Positions 1 through 10,881 of a stretch of 64,000 nt of DNA are shown here, piece after piece. The notes under the pieces are model-generated. The model saw only the letters and a program-made list of their open reading frames with translations, ran no database searches and was not told the origin of the DNA. This DNA comes from Corynespora cassiicola (lineage: Eukaryota > Ascomycota > Dothideomycetes > Pleosporales > Corynesporascaceae). Location of the stretch: the NCBI GenBank assembly GCA_022059125.1, contig JAEUWY010000013.1, positions 1,116,001 through 1,180,000 of the forward strand, given 5' to 3'. The position numbers and the translations under genes are program-made. Numbering within the stretch: position 1 is the stretch's first letter; every line of letters begins with the position of its first letter.

Positions 1-943
1 ACGCCCGGCGACGAGCATGTAATGACGGCATAGTAGTAGCGCAGTCGATCGAGTTGGTATTGACGAAGGGCCTTGGAGTCGAATTCCTCTCCCTCTCCCG
101 CGTTATCTTTGGCAGAATCATCATTGACATCTTCCTCGCCCTCTGAGTCGGACCAGTTGGGCTCGTCGTCGAGTGATGTGAGATTGTTCTTGTCCTTGCC
201 GGCTGTCGAGGCAAAGATCTCTCGAGGAGGGCCTTCGATTTCTTCGCGCTGCATCCTCTCCATACCAAACTCGCTGGGGTATACGATGACATTTAGGATT
301 TTGCCAGTGGGAGGAACGAAGGAATTGGCAACAGCCAGTATGTCGGAAGCGCGAATGTTATCCCAGTCCAGGTTGACGACGGCCAGGCGCGAGGTGACTT
401 CTCCGGTGGGCACATCATCATCATCCTCTCCCGCGAGTTCTGTGTCTTCCACCAGCTCTGCCTCTTCCATCTCGTCCTCGCTGGACTCATCGGACGAAGA
501 TTCCAGTCCACCGTCGCGGATGGGGTCGAAGCCTAGCTCTTCCACTCGAGCCAGCTCCTTCAAGACGGCCTTGTCTCGCTGCTTAGCGTCGGTACCAAGA
601 TCCTCGCCATCCTCATCGTCGTCTTCGAGGTCGAAGAAGCGCTCAATGTCTTTCTTTCCGGCATCCTTGCTGATCTTGCGGCCGTACTTGTCGACGGTGG
701 CTTTGTTGTAAAAGTCGGGATCGTTCTTGAGGGCGGCAAATCGCGGGTCGAGCTTAGTCTTTGCCTGCTTTTTGGAGGGGAGGCGGAAGCGGGGGTCGGT
801 CGCGAAGCTGGAGAATCGCGAGTCGCCTGTGGTGGGGAGAGCATCAGCAGCCGGGAGCAATTGGGGAGGAGCTTCAGATGCATACCGGTCGATTCTTTGG
901 GCTTGCCCGCCTTGGGCGCAGTGGGGCGCTTTGGCAGCGGCAT
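1..943 (-). CDS. ESF1: Pre-rRNA-processing protein ESF1, partial (N-terminal part)
   Basis: The minus strand encodes the N-terminal part of the ESF1 family, nucleolar proteins needed for early pre-rRNA cleavages and 18S rRNA production. Family marks are the SRFSSFATDPRFRLP block, then LDPRFAAL, a VDKYGRKI block and the KKDIERFFDLEDDDED stretch, followed by long acidic Glu/Asp/Ser tracts and the start of the conserved VVNLDWDNIRA region. I start at the ATG at 943-941. Exon 1 is 943-886; a 59-base intron (885-827, GTATGC...CACAG with a CTGAT branch site) joins exon 2 in frame so that the initial Lys/Pro-rich peptide runs straight into GDSRF. An open frame reaches further upstream to about 1156, but its sequence does not resemble the family. 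The C-terminal half, including the NUC153 domain, lies beyond base 1. It is divergent to the small gene at 1338. Confidence 0.85.
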
Positions 944-1337
944 TGGGAGTGGCGGGCGCAGGTACAGGTGTAGGTGCAGACACAGGTAGCTGGCTGACGG
1001 GCGCGCGATGGAATTTTTGGTGTTTGGCAGCCGCTGCCAGGGCGGTCAGAGATTTTCTGCCGGTGGGTGCATGTGCCAAGCCAGGCGGTGCCTTATCGAT
1101 AATGCACCCGGTGGCCTCGGCTAAGGGCGGACAGGGCGGACGGGGCAATTGGCCCATGGAATTCTGGGGAAGGCGTCAGTCACAGAGGGGGAAGGCGATC
1201 GTGTGAGCGGTGTGACTTTGCTCCCAACACTTGCTCTCCTCTCCTGACCTGCTCGAGCCTCTTCATCGCCGCTGCCAATCGCCCCAACTGCGTCCAGACT
1301 TGAAGATACACCCCCATATCGGCAACACATCGACACA

Positions 1338-1769
1338 ATGGCCTACTCTCGCTTCTTCACGTAAGCTGCCCATCACTGCTGCTGAGCTCCGGCTAGCTCT
1401 GCCCCCTGCCCTCTGCCCTCCGCTTTCCAGCCACACGCACGCTCACACATTCCACGTCCAAACAGCACCCGCAACCTCGCCTTCTTCTCCGTCCTGTCCT
1501 TGGGCGGAGGCTACATGGCCATCAAGTCGCGTGCCCTGGCTGTCAAGCAACGCGAGACTGGCGACTATAGCGTCACGGTCGACCGCTCGGGTACGTACTT
1601 TTTTTTATGACTTCATACACATCCCTGCTGCCCGCAAACACAATCGGCCCACCCCCCGAAACTTCCCGACAAGCCCTCCTGCTCTACACGGGCCCATTCC
1701 CGGACGAACGCGCCCTCCGTCCAGACGTTAGTTACGTATGCTGATCAATTCGTAGGCGGCGGCATCTAG
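1338..1769 (+). CDS. Small conserved-looking membrane protein, 53 aa, three exons
   Basis: Three exons (1338-1360, 1466-1590, 1756-1769) splice into a 53-residue protein. It starts MAYSRFF, has a hydrophobic segment around residues 10-26 (LAFFSVLSLGGGYMAI), then a basic stretch (KSRALAVKQRE) and ends SVTVDRSGGGI. Both introns have GTAAG/GTACGT donors and CAG/TAG acceptors, and the last exon supplies only the GGI end and the stop. The codon phase is kept across all junctions, which argues for a real gene despite its size. A short basic N-terminus plus one hydrophobic helix suggests a mitochondrial inner-membrane or other organellar protein; this is inference. I do not recognise the family by name. 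It is divergent to ESF1, with about 390 bases between start codons. Confidence 0.6.
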
Positions 1770-2932
1770 GCTCGAAGCAGCGACCATTTCATGACCCCAA
1801 GTAATACGATAATGAGGGAAAAAAAATGTAAGGCAAGGCAAAAGTCTGGCGGTCGTCTGCTTCCAATCGGAACGGTCGTCGTCGATGATGTGATAGACAC
1901 AATTGATTCAGCTTCAACCATGGCCCACGGCTCAGACTGCAATGTCACCCCACGCTCACCAGCGTAATCCTGTGCGAGACCCCCTCTATACGCTGACTGT
2001 CTGTCTCGACGCCCAGACAATATTACCCTGTGGTACATTTCGGACTCGAGAAGTCGGACTACGTTCCCAGGCAACCTGTTCACAGTTAGTCCGCGACGCG
2101 GCTCCCACGCACCACCACAACACCCGCCGCAGTTGCACCACGCCGTCGGATCCAGCGGCGAGACAAATGCGCGCGCGGGTACAAGACGTCCGCCGTAGCG
2201 CATTTTGAATGAATCGCCATTCTTAAATTTGTTTTGCACCCACGCGGCCCCACCTCGTTGCTAGCTTACTCTCACGGCGCTCAGCCAGCCGCAGGATTCG
2301 AGTTCCCGCCTGCCGGTTGCTGCTAATTATAACCGCCTCAGCCTCATCAGCGGGCCTTCCGTTCTGACCCCGGGCAATCAACAAGGAGCCCCACGGTTTG
2401 CACTGTAGCTGTTCCCCCAGTAGCATGCACAGACAGTGGTTGAAACGTGCCTTTTCAGTTGCATGACGCGTGAGTCGCCGTGTTGGACCTGGCCGATAGG
2501 CTGCCATGGTCGCTCCCCAGCCTGGACCTCAGCTGGAAGCCCGCTGTCCATCTGGCTCATGCCGTTAGGCCCTTCCGAAGGACTTGAGCACCAATCAAAA
2601 CAGCCACGTCCTGTACTGATCGGGAGAAACACGTCGCGATGCCGCCATGGATTGGCTCGTGCTAAGCCCTTCTGTGTGGACACCAGTGCTGAATCCTCCC
2701 AAGGGCTTACCTTGGCTTCGGATTTAGCTTGCACGCCCCGGCTGCGGCGAGGCCATCTCCACAGACGTCCGTCCTACAAAGCTGCTAGGTGGCTGGGTCC
2801 TCTTCTCCAAGTCGATCCCGCCGCTCTTTACTCTCCGACCCCGCCTACGCTTATGCCTACGCCTACGCCTACCTTTCTCCCTTTCTTGTACATGACATTT
2901 CACTACCTATACCCTTCTCATATTAATACAAC
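1770..2932. other. Intergenic region and 5' leader
   Basis: No gene is supported here. Open frames exist on both strands but lack family features or splice logic. The last 100 bases are pyrimidine-rich and contain three GCCTAC units (2855-2872) inside a short upstream reading frame described separately. Confidence 0.6.
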
Positions 2933-2972
2933 ATGGGGGAGACCCGCAACTCTCACGGCACTAACGGGTTGA
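2853..2972 (+). promoter_or_regulatory. Overlapping upstream ORF, 39 codons
   Basis: An ATG at 2853 opens a 39-codon frame (MPTPTPTFLPFLYM...) that ends with TGA at 2970-2972. It overlaps the start codon of the downstream gene (2933) out of frame. Its stop lies five bases before the next in-frame Met of the main protein (2978). If it is transcribed it should lower initiation at 2933 and could favour reinitiation at 2978. Transcription start data are not available from sequence. Confidence 0.35.
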
Positions 2973-5900
2973 ACACGATGCACATTCAAAAGAGGGAGCC
3001 AGAGAGGGACAGCAGGATACCCCCTCGGGCGAATTTTTTAGCGGCGGCAAATTACGTGAAGAACCTTTTTGATGGAAAGAAATTCAACTGGGCCGCCATG
3101 GGCGGTCTGGCATTGCTTTGCCTAGGCGCCCGCCGCGACATGTTCGAAATACAAATCGTCTACGAGGACAGGGACTTCAATCGTATTAAGCCCAAGTTGG
3201 AGGCTGATCAAAGGTTGCCTGCGCCCCCCGTGTGCCTTGATCCCTTGACTGACCATTGCAGGATCCGGATGACAGAAACGATGAACTCGCTGTTCACCAC
3301 CAAGCTTCTTCTCGCAACCGGGCCCCAGTTCAAGGATATCGGCTGCACACAGAGTGCCGAAATTGTCGTCTACTTGATACCTCCTGGTAAAGTTGACCGA
3401 ATTACTATCAGGACTCATCACTAACAGGATAGGTTCGAACGGAACGCCACCCAACGATGTGCTGCGGAAGAATCAAGTTTTGCTGCGGCTAAACCTTGAT
3501 GGAAAGATGAGCAACTTCAAGGGACTAAACATGCTTTACCTGGTAAAGACTACAATCTTCTCTTGCAAGACCCAGGAGATTGCCAAGAAAGACATGATGT
3601 TCCTGTGTCAGGCTTATGGCAAAGAGATTGAATCAGTTCGACACCAGCTAAATGCGAAAGAGATCAAGGAGAACTTTCTCGGAACCATATTCTTTTCCAG
3701 GCTTTCGTCAGAGTATCAACACGTGTGTTATGGTGTACTTCTTGGAAAGGAGCCTCCACCCACCATGTCGATCACACCGCCGGCCTTGCAAGCAGGGCAC
3801 AGACAGACCGTATCCACTTCCGACTCTGCCGCCCGCCCTCGCATCACGTCGCACAAGTCGTCGCCTTCTCTCAGCTCGAATGCTCAACAAACCTCTGCTT
3901 TTTTGAGTTTGCCTTCGCATGCCAAACCAAAACATGATTCTGCTAGCGCCCAGTCAAAGCCCTCGTCACAAAAGGCAGCACAACCGCAACAAGCAGCTGG
4001 TAATGCCGCAGGAAGAGAATCGCGGTCAAGATATCGTCCAATAAGCAGTGCCCCGACAACGTCGAATTCCACACGCAACCCTAGCCCACAGCCCACGCCT
4101 ATGAACTTCTCCCGGCCGAATTCGCAAAGCCCCAATCGAGCACCGCAGCAGGAGCAAAATCGTGCTCTGCACGTACCTAGGCCGCCAGTTATACAACATG
4201 AATCACACACGTCGAAACAGCATGTGGTTCCGGGCCGTGTTTCGCTTCAAATGGATACTCATTCAGTAGGCAGTCGTCCGCAGAAGTCGATGCCTAATAT
4301 GAAAGCCACGCATGACAGCAAAGGGCCAGTTCCCGTCTTTGGACACAGTGCTACAGCAAATCTCAGTGGCAACGTGCATCCTCAGGTCGCCCAAGATATT
4401 TCCATGCCTACGATGTTCCAGAGGTCAAGTTTGGAAGACAGGGTGATGGGCACTCATCAGAATCACTCCAGAAACAGCTCCCCAGGACGTGGTCCTGTCT
4501 TGCCTTCGGATCAACAGCACGACAAACTGCACCCAGCTCCTTCTCTTCAAGGCCCCATCCTTTTGGACAAGAAGGAAGAGCACATCAACAACGCCCCGAT
4601 GATTTCCGGGCACAACGTTTCTTCCGCGGCTGGGCTGATGTTAGTCGGCCCTAAACAGTTGTATACTGACCCGGCGAAGCCACCTACACCTCCCCAGCTT
4701 TTTCATAACGCGGTAGTTGGCCTCAAAGAGAACAGTTACTCTCCACAGATGGATTCCGTTCCACCAACGGCATTTTTTGCAGAACTTGAGGCTAGTCCGG
4801 TCACTGCGACAGTGTTGCCACAGCCAATCATTGCTGAATTGCCAGCAGAGATTGAGACACCAGTCAGCCAACAACAAGGAGAAATTCAGCATCAAATAGG
4901 CCTGGGTATGCCTAGTTCATACGCGCAGCCTACCAATGGACCGTCATCTGAGCTACTAACTATGGTAGGGGTGCAAAAGCCCTACACCACAACGCACACC
5001 CATATCGTATCTCCGGAAACATCACCTCTAATGTATGGCAAACAATTTGCGGTCTCCCCAGTCAGTCCCCCGGGTAACACGCAGTCTCTTGCTTTCGTCC
5101 CTCAAACTCTACAGACGTCTCGAGCATCTGTATCAACTACCTCAACTGCACCAATTCCAGTAGCTGCCCGAATCCAAAACCCGGAAGCTGTTGTTGAAGT
5201 GGTTAGACCAGTAACCCCTCGTACCCAGTCTGCGCCACTGGATGTACTCCCTGCTAGTCTCATGATCGGCGGACCTGGACGTCGCTCACCATCCAACTCA
5301 ACTCCCTCTCCTCCTAAACCCTCTACTCCAGCCGCTCAACCGTCAAGCAATGCCTCAAAATACCAGCGCTACTACTCTCCATCTCTATCTGAGCAGCCTA
5401 CACCGCCTTCACAGTACAAGGCTTACCCAGGGCCAAGCCCTAGCCCTCCGACCGCTGCCACGGATCTCCCTCCCCCCAGCGCTCCCTACCAACAAGAAAC
5501 ATTGCCTCCGACACCCCCAGAGATTCAATCTTACCCCAGTTCCATAAGAATCGGAGCGATACCGGCAAAAAAACCCCAAGAGCCTCTCAAACAGACAACC
5601 ATTGCGTATCGAATCAACCCCCTCATGGCCCACCCACCCACCCCCGGATCACCACCCAAAGGCTTCGATGCTGACTATATCGGCAAAGAGGAAATATTTA
5701 CCACGATCCCCAGCGCCATGTCCTCGCAGCCGTCATCATACACTGCTTTCGCGCCGCCGTCATCGTCTGAGCAGTATCAGCACGGCAATGAGCCGCGATA
5801 TGTTCCATTCGGAATGCAACAACAGCAGCAACAGCACGGAGTCAAGCCATCGAGCTTTGAACCGGGACACCAACGCTCAACATCAAATGATTCGACGAAG

Positions 5901-6026
5901 AGTTCCGACTCGCAGAAGCTCGCCATGGAGTATCAGCTCGAGCTTCCAGGGTTTGGGCAGGGGTATGGGAATGGCAGCTTGGAGATGAGTCCGCCGTTGA
6001 GGCAGGTACAATATGGGAGAATGTAG
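2933..6026 (+). CDS. Degenerate nucleotidyltransferase-like protein with long disordered tail, 999 aa
   Basis: Exons 2933-3213, 3262-3386 and 3433-6026 give 999 residues. Residues of about 25-280 resemble a fungal family with a nucleotidyltransferase (AbiEii/MNT-like) fold: the helix-turn GGLALLCLGARR is followed by a strand, FEIQIVYEDRDF, where active members carry an Asp-x-Asp pair. Here the pair is replaced by Glu-Ile-Gln-Ile, so catalysis is doubtful. Later family-like blocks are MNSLFTTKLLLATGPQFKD, VVYLIPPGSNGTPPND and LNMLYLVKT. From about residue 290 the protein is Pro/Ser/Gln-rich and predicted disordered, with a poly-Gln run near the end. The first intron is 48 bases and in frame, so retention would add 16 residues; the second has its branch site CTAAC only a few bases before the acceptor. 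No signal peptide is seen. The function is unknown. Confidence 0.65.
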
Positions 6027-7109
6027 AAGGGAATGAGCGGGCGTTTGTATACCCTTTGATGTTTTGTTTTCTTTCCCCATCAGAAAGCGATATTGAGGAC
6101 ATATCGCCACCCGTGAAACGCACTGCCAAACCACAGCAACTCGGATGGGATAGGCGAATTGGCCGATGAGTCGATGATAATTTTAAGGATAGTGTAGACA
6201 TTTAGAGTGACTTTTTGCCTGTATAATCGATGTCATGCTCGCTGAGCGAGGGCCGCGAGTTCAAATATATCGTGATTTTATTCAAGATGACTCGGTCAGG
6301 GTCAATGTTGTAGAGAACCCGTTCCAACATGCCCAACCAAGCATCTGAGTGTTGCTCTCCCAATTCTGTCTCCTCGCAAATCTGTGTCAACCAGACGAAG
6401 ACGAGGTCCAGTCCAATGTAGTTACTCTTGTGAGCTGTAGTATTCGATTCCTCTCTTGGGGCTGGCTATGCAGCCGCCTTGACGGGCTTTCTTTATTGCC
6501 TTAAACTACAGATGCTTGCAATATTCGATTAGTTTTCTGATTGATGTGGCTTGAGGCGAAACTGAAGAGTGTGATTGTGGCGGAGTGCTATAGGATCATA
6601 TTGCATAGTCCTTCCAGGTTTGCAGTTTTGTTGTTGTTTACATGTACTTCATTCCAAAAACTTTTAGTAATAGGCTTGTGTTAAGTGGCGATGCGCTTCG
6701 TTGGAATTCATGATAGTATCGCCTGATGACTCATTGCTGAAGATGAGCCGAGATATTATGTAGTGACTCAGCCGATAATGAGTTAGGATGGCTTGTGATG
6801 CAAACTCCCTTGCACGATTGAATTTACATTCTCTCATACGAGTCAGTTAACTTGCGCAGCTGAGTTGTACGCCTTTGAGGTTGGTATGCGAATCATTATA
6901 TGTAGTTCGATTGAGCGAGTGCTGCATTGTGGATATTTGAGATGAGTTGACACTCACGTGAGTGGCGATGTAAATGTGAGTATCTAAATGTGAGTCGCCA
7001 ATACTCGACACCTTCCCAGACTGAATTCTTTCGCCTTCTTCATTTCTTCCACAGCCAAATACCTCGATTTTATATCTTTTAGCCCTCTGTAGATTAGGAA
7101 TCGATCAAA
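6027..7109. other. Intergenic region upstream of the GH79-like gene
   Basis: No gene is supported. The region holds two TGACTCA motifs (6727-6733 and 6764-6770; Gcn4/CpcA or AP-1 type) and a 14-base palindrome with an E-box core (6951-6964). Confidence 0.5.
6951..6964. promoter_or_regulatory. 14-bp perfect palindrome with CACGTG core
   Basis: CACTCACGTGAGTG reads the same on both strands and centres on an E-box, the binding core of bHLH factors. It lies about 145 bases before the start codon at 7110. The role is inferred from the motif only. Confidence 0.35.
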
Positions 7110-8749
7110 ATGCTTCTACCGTTTATTATTGTTATTTCGCTAGCCGTGCTTGAAGCAGGGGTAGTGGACCAAGCTCAACACCAAGATAATAGCACATCGT
7201 CAACATTGGGTCCTACAACGACAGGCAATTATCAAGTCAGAGCAACATCTACTCATATCTTGGATATTCAAACGGCAAACCCTAAGGAGAGTTTCAATCT
7301 GAGCAGTAATTATATGGCTATAGGCTTGGAACTAGCGTTTTTGCCCCTGTATAACAACAACTTTTCTGCATCCCTGTTCATTGTGACGCCGAATAGGACG
7401 CTACGTTTAGCAGGAGTGGGTGGGTAAGGGAAATCCAATTATAGCCTTCCGAATTTTCATTGCTTAACAGTAACAGTGACAGTCTTGAATACAACAGCAG
7501 CCAAATGGAACCTGTTATCTGCCTATCAGACCCTGAATACACCAAATGTTCTCGTGAATCCAGATTCAAACTCGGTCCTCAGTACTTTGACACGCTCACC
7601 CAGAATCTTAAAGATACGAATATCTCAATTCAAGCCCCAATGATTGAATTACACAAAAACGGCCCACTAATTCTATTAACTATCCCTTCTTTCTTCGATG
7701 GAGCACTGAAAAAGGTCGGAATAGAACGTATTAAAGCCATCGCTCTAAGAATTGAGCCAAACCTATACCACAGCAATATCACAAGATATTTAAAAGATAT
7801 TGCTTTGATCGTCGACGGCTTCCAAATTGGCAACAAAACTACATGGGAGTTATGCAACACAGCCTCCAGCACTTTCTACGAAAACAGTACAGCCGATAGC
7901 TTCACAGTCGAACAAATCCTGGACGAGTGGAAGAAAACCAACATCACCAACAAAGTGAAAAATATCAATGAGAATTACGACCAGTTCGAAGGCATGTCTG
8001 GGGATATCACGCAGCATCTACTCAACCACACGGAAATGGTCGCGGCGTTCGAAAAGTACAAAACCAACATCAAAGTAACGAGAGAGCGGGAGCTGGGCTA
8101 TATTCTGAATGAAAAAAGCGGCCTGTACACCGCATCCAACAAGACAGCCTCCTTCGCTCACACTCTATGGTTGGCCAACTTTCTGCTATAAGCCATCTCG
8201 CACGGAGTTACCAGCGTGACTGTTACGCAGTCGCCCCACTCGCCACGCGCGCTTTGGACACCACAAGAGGGGTTGTCAATGCCAGGACCACGCGTCCTAG
8301 CTCCCTACCACGCTCTGAGCTTCTTTCACCATTTTATGCACAATGTCTATATCGGCGAAAATTTCGCCCGCATCCTGGATACAAACAGCTCGAAAATTAC
8401 GGCTTATGCAAGGTTCAGGGGAAACAAGCCTACGAATCTAGCTATTGTCAATCTGGCTCGTTATGAGGGTCAGGGAGAGCGCCAGGGAGTTTAGATTAGC
8501 ATAAAAAACTTGGATAAGAATGTCACGGCGAAATTTGCGAGGCTGAATGCCGACGCTGGGATCGCAGCTGCTGGACAAGATGCGAACGGCAAAGATATCA
8601 CTTTTCCTGGCCGTGCTCCGATGGCTCGATCTGTTCTAGGACATATGTATGGGGAAAGTAAATGGGAGTATGTTCCTGTCGAAGATGGTGTGGCAAAGTT
8701 TATGGTTGCAGATAGCGAGGCCATCATGGCTTACTTTTTTAGTCCATGA
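7110..8749 (+). pseudogene. GH79-like secreted glycosidase gene with two in-frame stops
   Basis: Exon 1 (7110-7423) encodes a signal peptide (MLLPFIIVISLAVLEAG) and the GH79-type start of the barrel (SNYMAIGLELAFLPL, then RLAGVGG). A 47-base intron (7424-7470) leads to a long second exon with many Asn-X-Thr/Ser sites. The acid/base neighbourhood is degenerate: IEPNLY stands where GH79 beta-glucuronidases have an NEPDLY-like motif. The same frame is interrupted by TAA at 8189-8191 (between ANFLL and AISHG, where relatives have LYA) and by TAG at 8492-8494, yet it continues with recognisable C-terminal beta-domain sequence to SEAIMAYFFSP and the stop at 8747-8749. No intron with usable GT and AG sites removes either stop. 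I call it a pseudogene; stop-codon readthrough or sequencing error are alternatives. Family assignment is moderately sure. Confidence 0.6.
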
Positions 8750-8971
8750 AGCATTATGTACTTGTCATCTACCTCAATTATTATTCCAATTAGCCAACTA
8801 AAATATATTCATTCACGATCAAACAGTCATCAGGGATGATAGAGTTTCTATTCAAGAAACGGTTAAACTACAATGAGTTGGCTTTGTATCCCGACGGAGA
8901 TATACAAACATAGCCCGGTGGAAACTCTAATGATCCATGAGCTACTTTGAACTACAACCCATACATATCTC

Positions 8972-10147
8972 TCAAGATGAAAGTACTGAAGGATCGTCTT
9001 CTAGTTCCCTACACTTCGCTTCCACTACACCTGCATCACCAAGCCGCTGATCCCGACGGTACGCTTTAGCAAGCATGTACCCAGCTGTCCGAACCCGAAA
9101 TCTCCACTGACTAGTGTTACTCGGAGTTCTTCTCAAGCTATCTGTCCAAACAGTTTCACATATTGCAATGGCGTCTCTGCGTCTCTCAAACGCTTCGTAC
9201 ATGTCGTTGAGCTCAGCCGTCCATGCCCTGTACACCTTTGAATCCGGATGAAGACGATGCCAAACGTCTTCCAAGACCACGAGCGCTTCTGCAATGCGAC
9301 CTGCCTTCTTGTGCATTCGAATCCCTTGTCTCGACCAGGCAACATATTGCGCTGTCGTTGTGTCGAGTGCTGTTCTCACGTCCTCGTGGAATTGCATCGC
9401 TGCTACATCATCCCCTCTTTGTTGATATTCGCATATGATCAACCGTGCCCAGTCCAGGCAGATGCTCCCTTCAAGCGGCAAAGTCGATTTGTATAGCTCC
9501 CATATGTCAAGTTGTAGACGCAGTATTGCTTCGTGATCGTTCTCGTTCCGGTATGCGGTGATGAGCTGCTTTGCCCATTTGCCATGCTCAGGCAACCGCG
9601 AATTGATATGGCCCAGAGTCTTTTTCTGGAGCTCAATGCCTTCGTGGGTCAGCTTCTCGGCAGCGTATGTTCGTAGGACAGCGCGTGCGAAGGCTCGGGC
9701 CTCTGGTCCAAACGGTTTGGATGTGTCAAGGCAGATCCCCATAGACCGCCTCGCGAAAGAAAGGGCATGATCCTTCAATCCTGATTTGATGTAACAAGCC
9801 AAAAGGGATGCAGCCCACTTGCAAGACGATGCACTCGGTAATTGTCGCTCGAGCTCAGGCCAAAATGCTTCTCGAAAAGCCAAGTTGTTGGTTGGATTGT
9901 TCGATTTCAATCGACCTACGAGCTCGTCGGCGTTCTGAATGTCCCACTTCTTCCATCTCTGCTGAGGAGTGACGTTGTAGTGTGCGCGAAAGACGTTTCT
10001 AACGATGAGGCGCCGGCGCCCATTGAAGGCATGGTATAGTGCAGGGTGTGTGAGAATCAGCCCGCGCAAAGCGGCAAGATCGGGACAAGCAATCAATATC
10101 TCGCACAAAACATCATTGTCGAGGGTATGAAGATTCGAGGGCGCCAT
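8972..10147 (-). CDS. F-box/TPR-like helical-repeat protein, 391 aa
   Basis: A single-exon gene of 391 residues. The N-terminus (LHTLDNDVLCEILIACPDLAAL) resembles an F-box-like module as found in many fungal proteins, followed by NGRRRLIVRNVF. From about residue 110 to 370 the protein is all-helical with repeated pairs rich in Ala/Leu and Trp, ending in Arg-Asp-Ala-Ile and Tyr-Met-Leu-Ala-Lys-Ala-Tyr blocks typical of tetratricopeptide-like repeats. No membrane segment or signal peptide is present. Family members of this kind may be substrate adaptors of SCF ubiquitin ligases, but that is inference; the F-box match is weak. The frame is intact, starts at a clear ATG and stands alone between the GH79-like pseudogene and the tyrosinase. 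Confidence 0.65.
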   Translation of the reverse strand: MAPSNLHTLDNDVLCEILIACPDLAALRGLILTHPALYHAFNGRRRLIVRNVFRAHYNVTPQQRWKKWDIQNADELVGRLKSNNPTNNLAFREAFWPELERQLPSASSCKWAASLLACYIKSGLKDHALSFARRSMGICLDTSKPFGPEARAFARAVLRTYAAEKLTHEGIELQKKTLGHINSRLPEHGKWAKQLITAYRNENDHEAILRLQLDIWELYKSTLPLEGSICLDWARLIICEYQQRGDDVAAMQFHEDVRTALDTTTAQYVAWSRQGIRMHKKAGRIAEALVVLEDVWHRLHPDSKVYRAWTAELNDMYEAFERRRDAIAICETVWTDSLRRTPSNTSQWRFRVRTAGYMLAKAYRRDQRLGDAGVVEAKCRELEDDPSVLSS

Positions 10148-10881
10148 TTTCAGATGTTATTCTCTGTGTTTTGGTCGTGTTTAAATGTGCTCCAGGCACC
10201 AACATTTCGATGTTTATAAGGTTCCCCGTTGCAGCTAGCCAAAGGGGGCTTAGCGCATATCGCATACTGCAGATGCCCCAGCAAAACTCTGCCTACAATC
10301 TCGCTGAAACAACTCCTTCCAGTACGTGCGGCACTCGGACTCGAGGCGCTGGCTCAAATTTTTCGAGTCGATCTGCCCTTTGAGAATTCTGAAAAGAGAA
10401 ACAGAATTCTCGCAAAAGCTCTTGCATTCTAAAATCACTACATGACTGAATGGGTCGTAGCGTAGGTGCTACTTTCCCGAACCATGTTTCTTTATGTAGT
10501 CATTCTTACTTTCATTGCAATGTTTACTTTTGAACATATCGGGAGAATCCTAAACGGCTAATCCATCGTTTCTATTGAGTGTTACTGATTGTGCAGTGGA
10601 TGCCCAACAAATAGGAGAGAAAGGTACCCTCAAAGCTCCGTAGATTCACGTTTAAACTAATTTATGCACTCATAGCAGTCATGAATACAAGCTTATTAGA
10701 CACAAAAAACTAAAGTGTGTGTACATGAAGTAGTAAAGCTCCAAAATATAGCACCGATAAATCTTTCCAGACTAAAAAACCATAAGCGTAACCCCAAACT
10801 TTGAACCTCAAACCCGATCACCTTAACGATAAGAAAGAAATCAACACACCCCCGTACGATTCGATAGGGCAGATGTTTGTG
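10148..10881. other. Intergenic region
   Basis: Between the F-box/TPR gene start and the tyrosinase stop. AT-rich; no gene or clear repeat seen. Confidence 0.6.

Noticed and set aside
73..711. 212-codon Ser-rich plus-strand frame
   Set aside because: Complement of the acidic tracts of ESF1; no independent features.
3214..3261. Reading through the first intron of the 999-residue gene as coding
   Set aside because: The 48 bases are in frame, but relatives of the fold lack this insert, and there is a CTGAC branch site and a TTGCAG acceptor.
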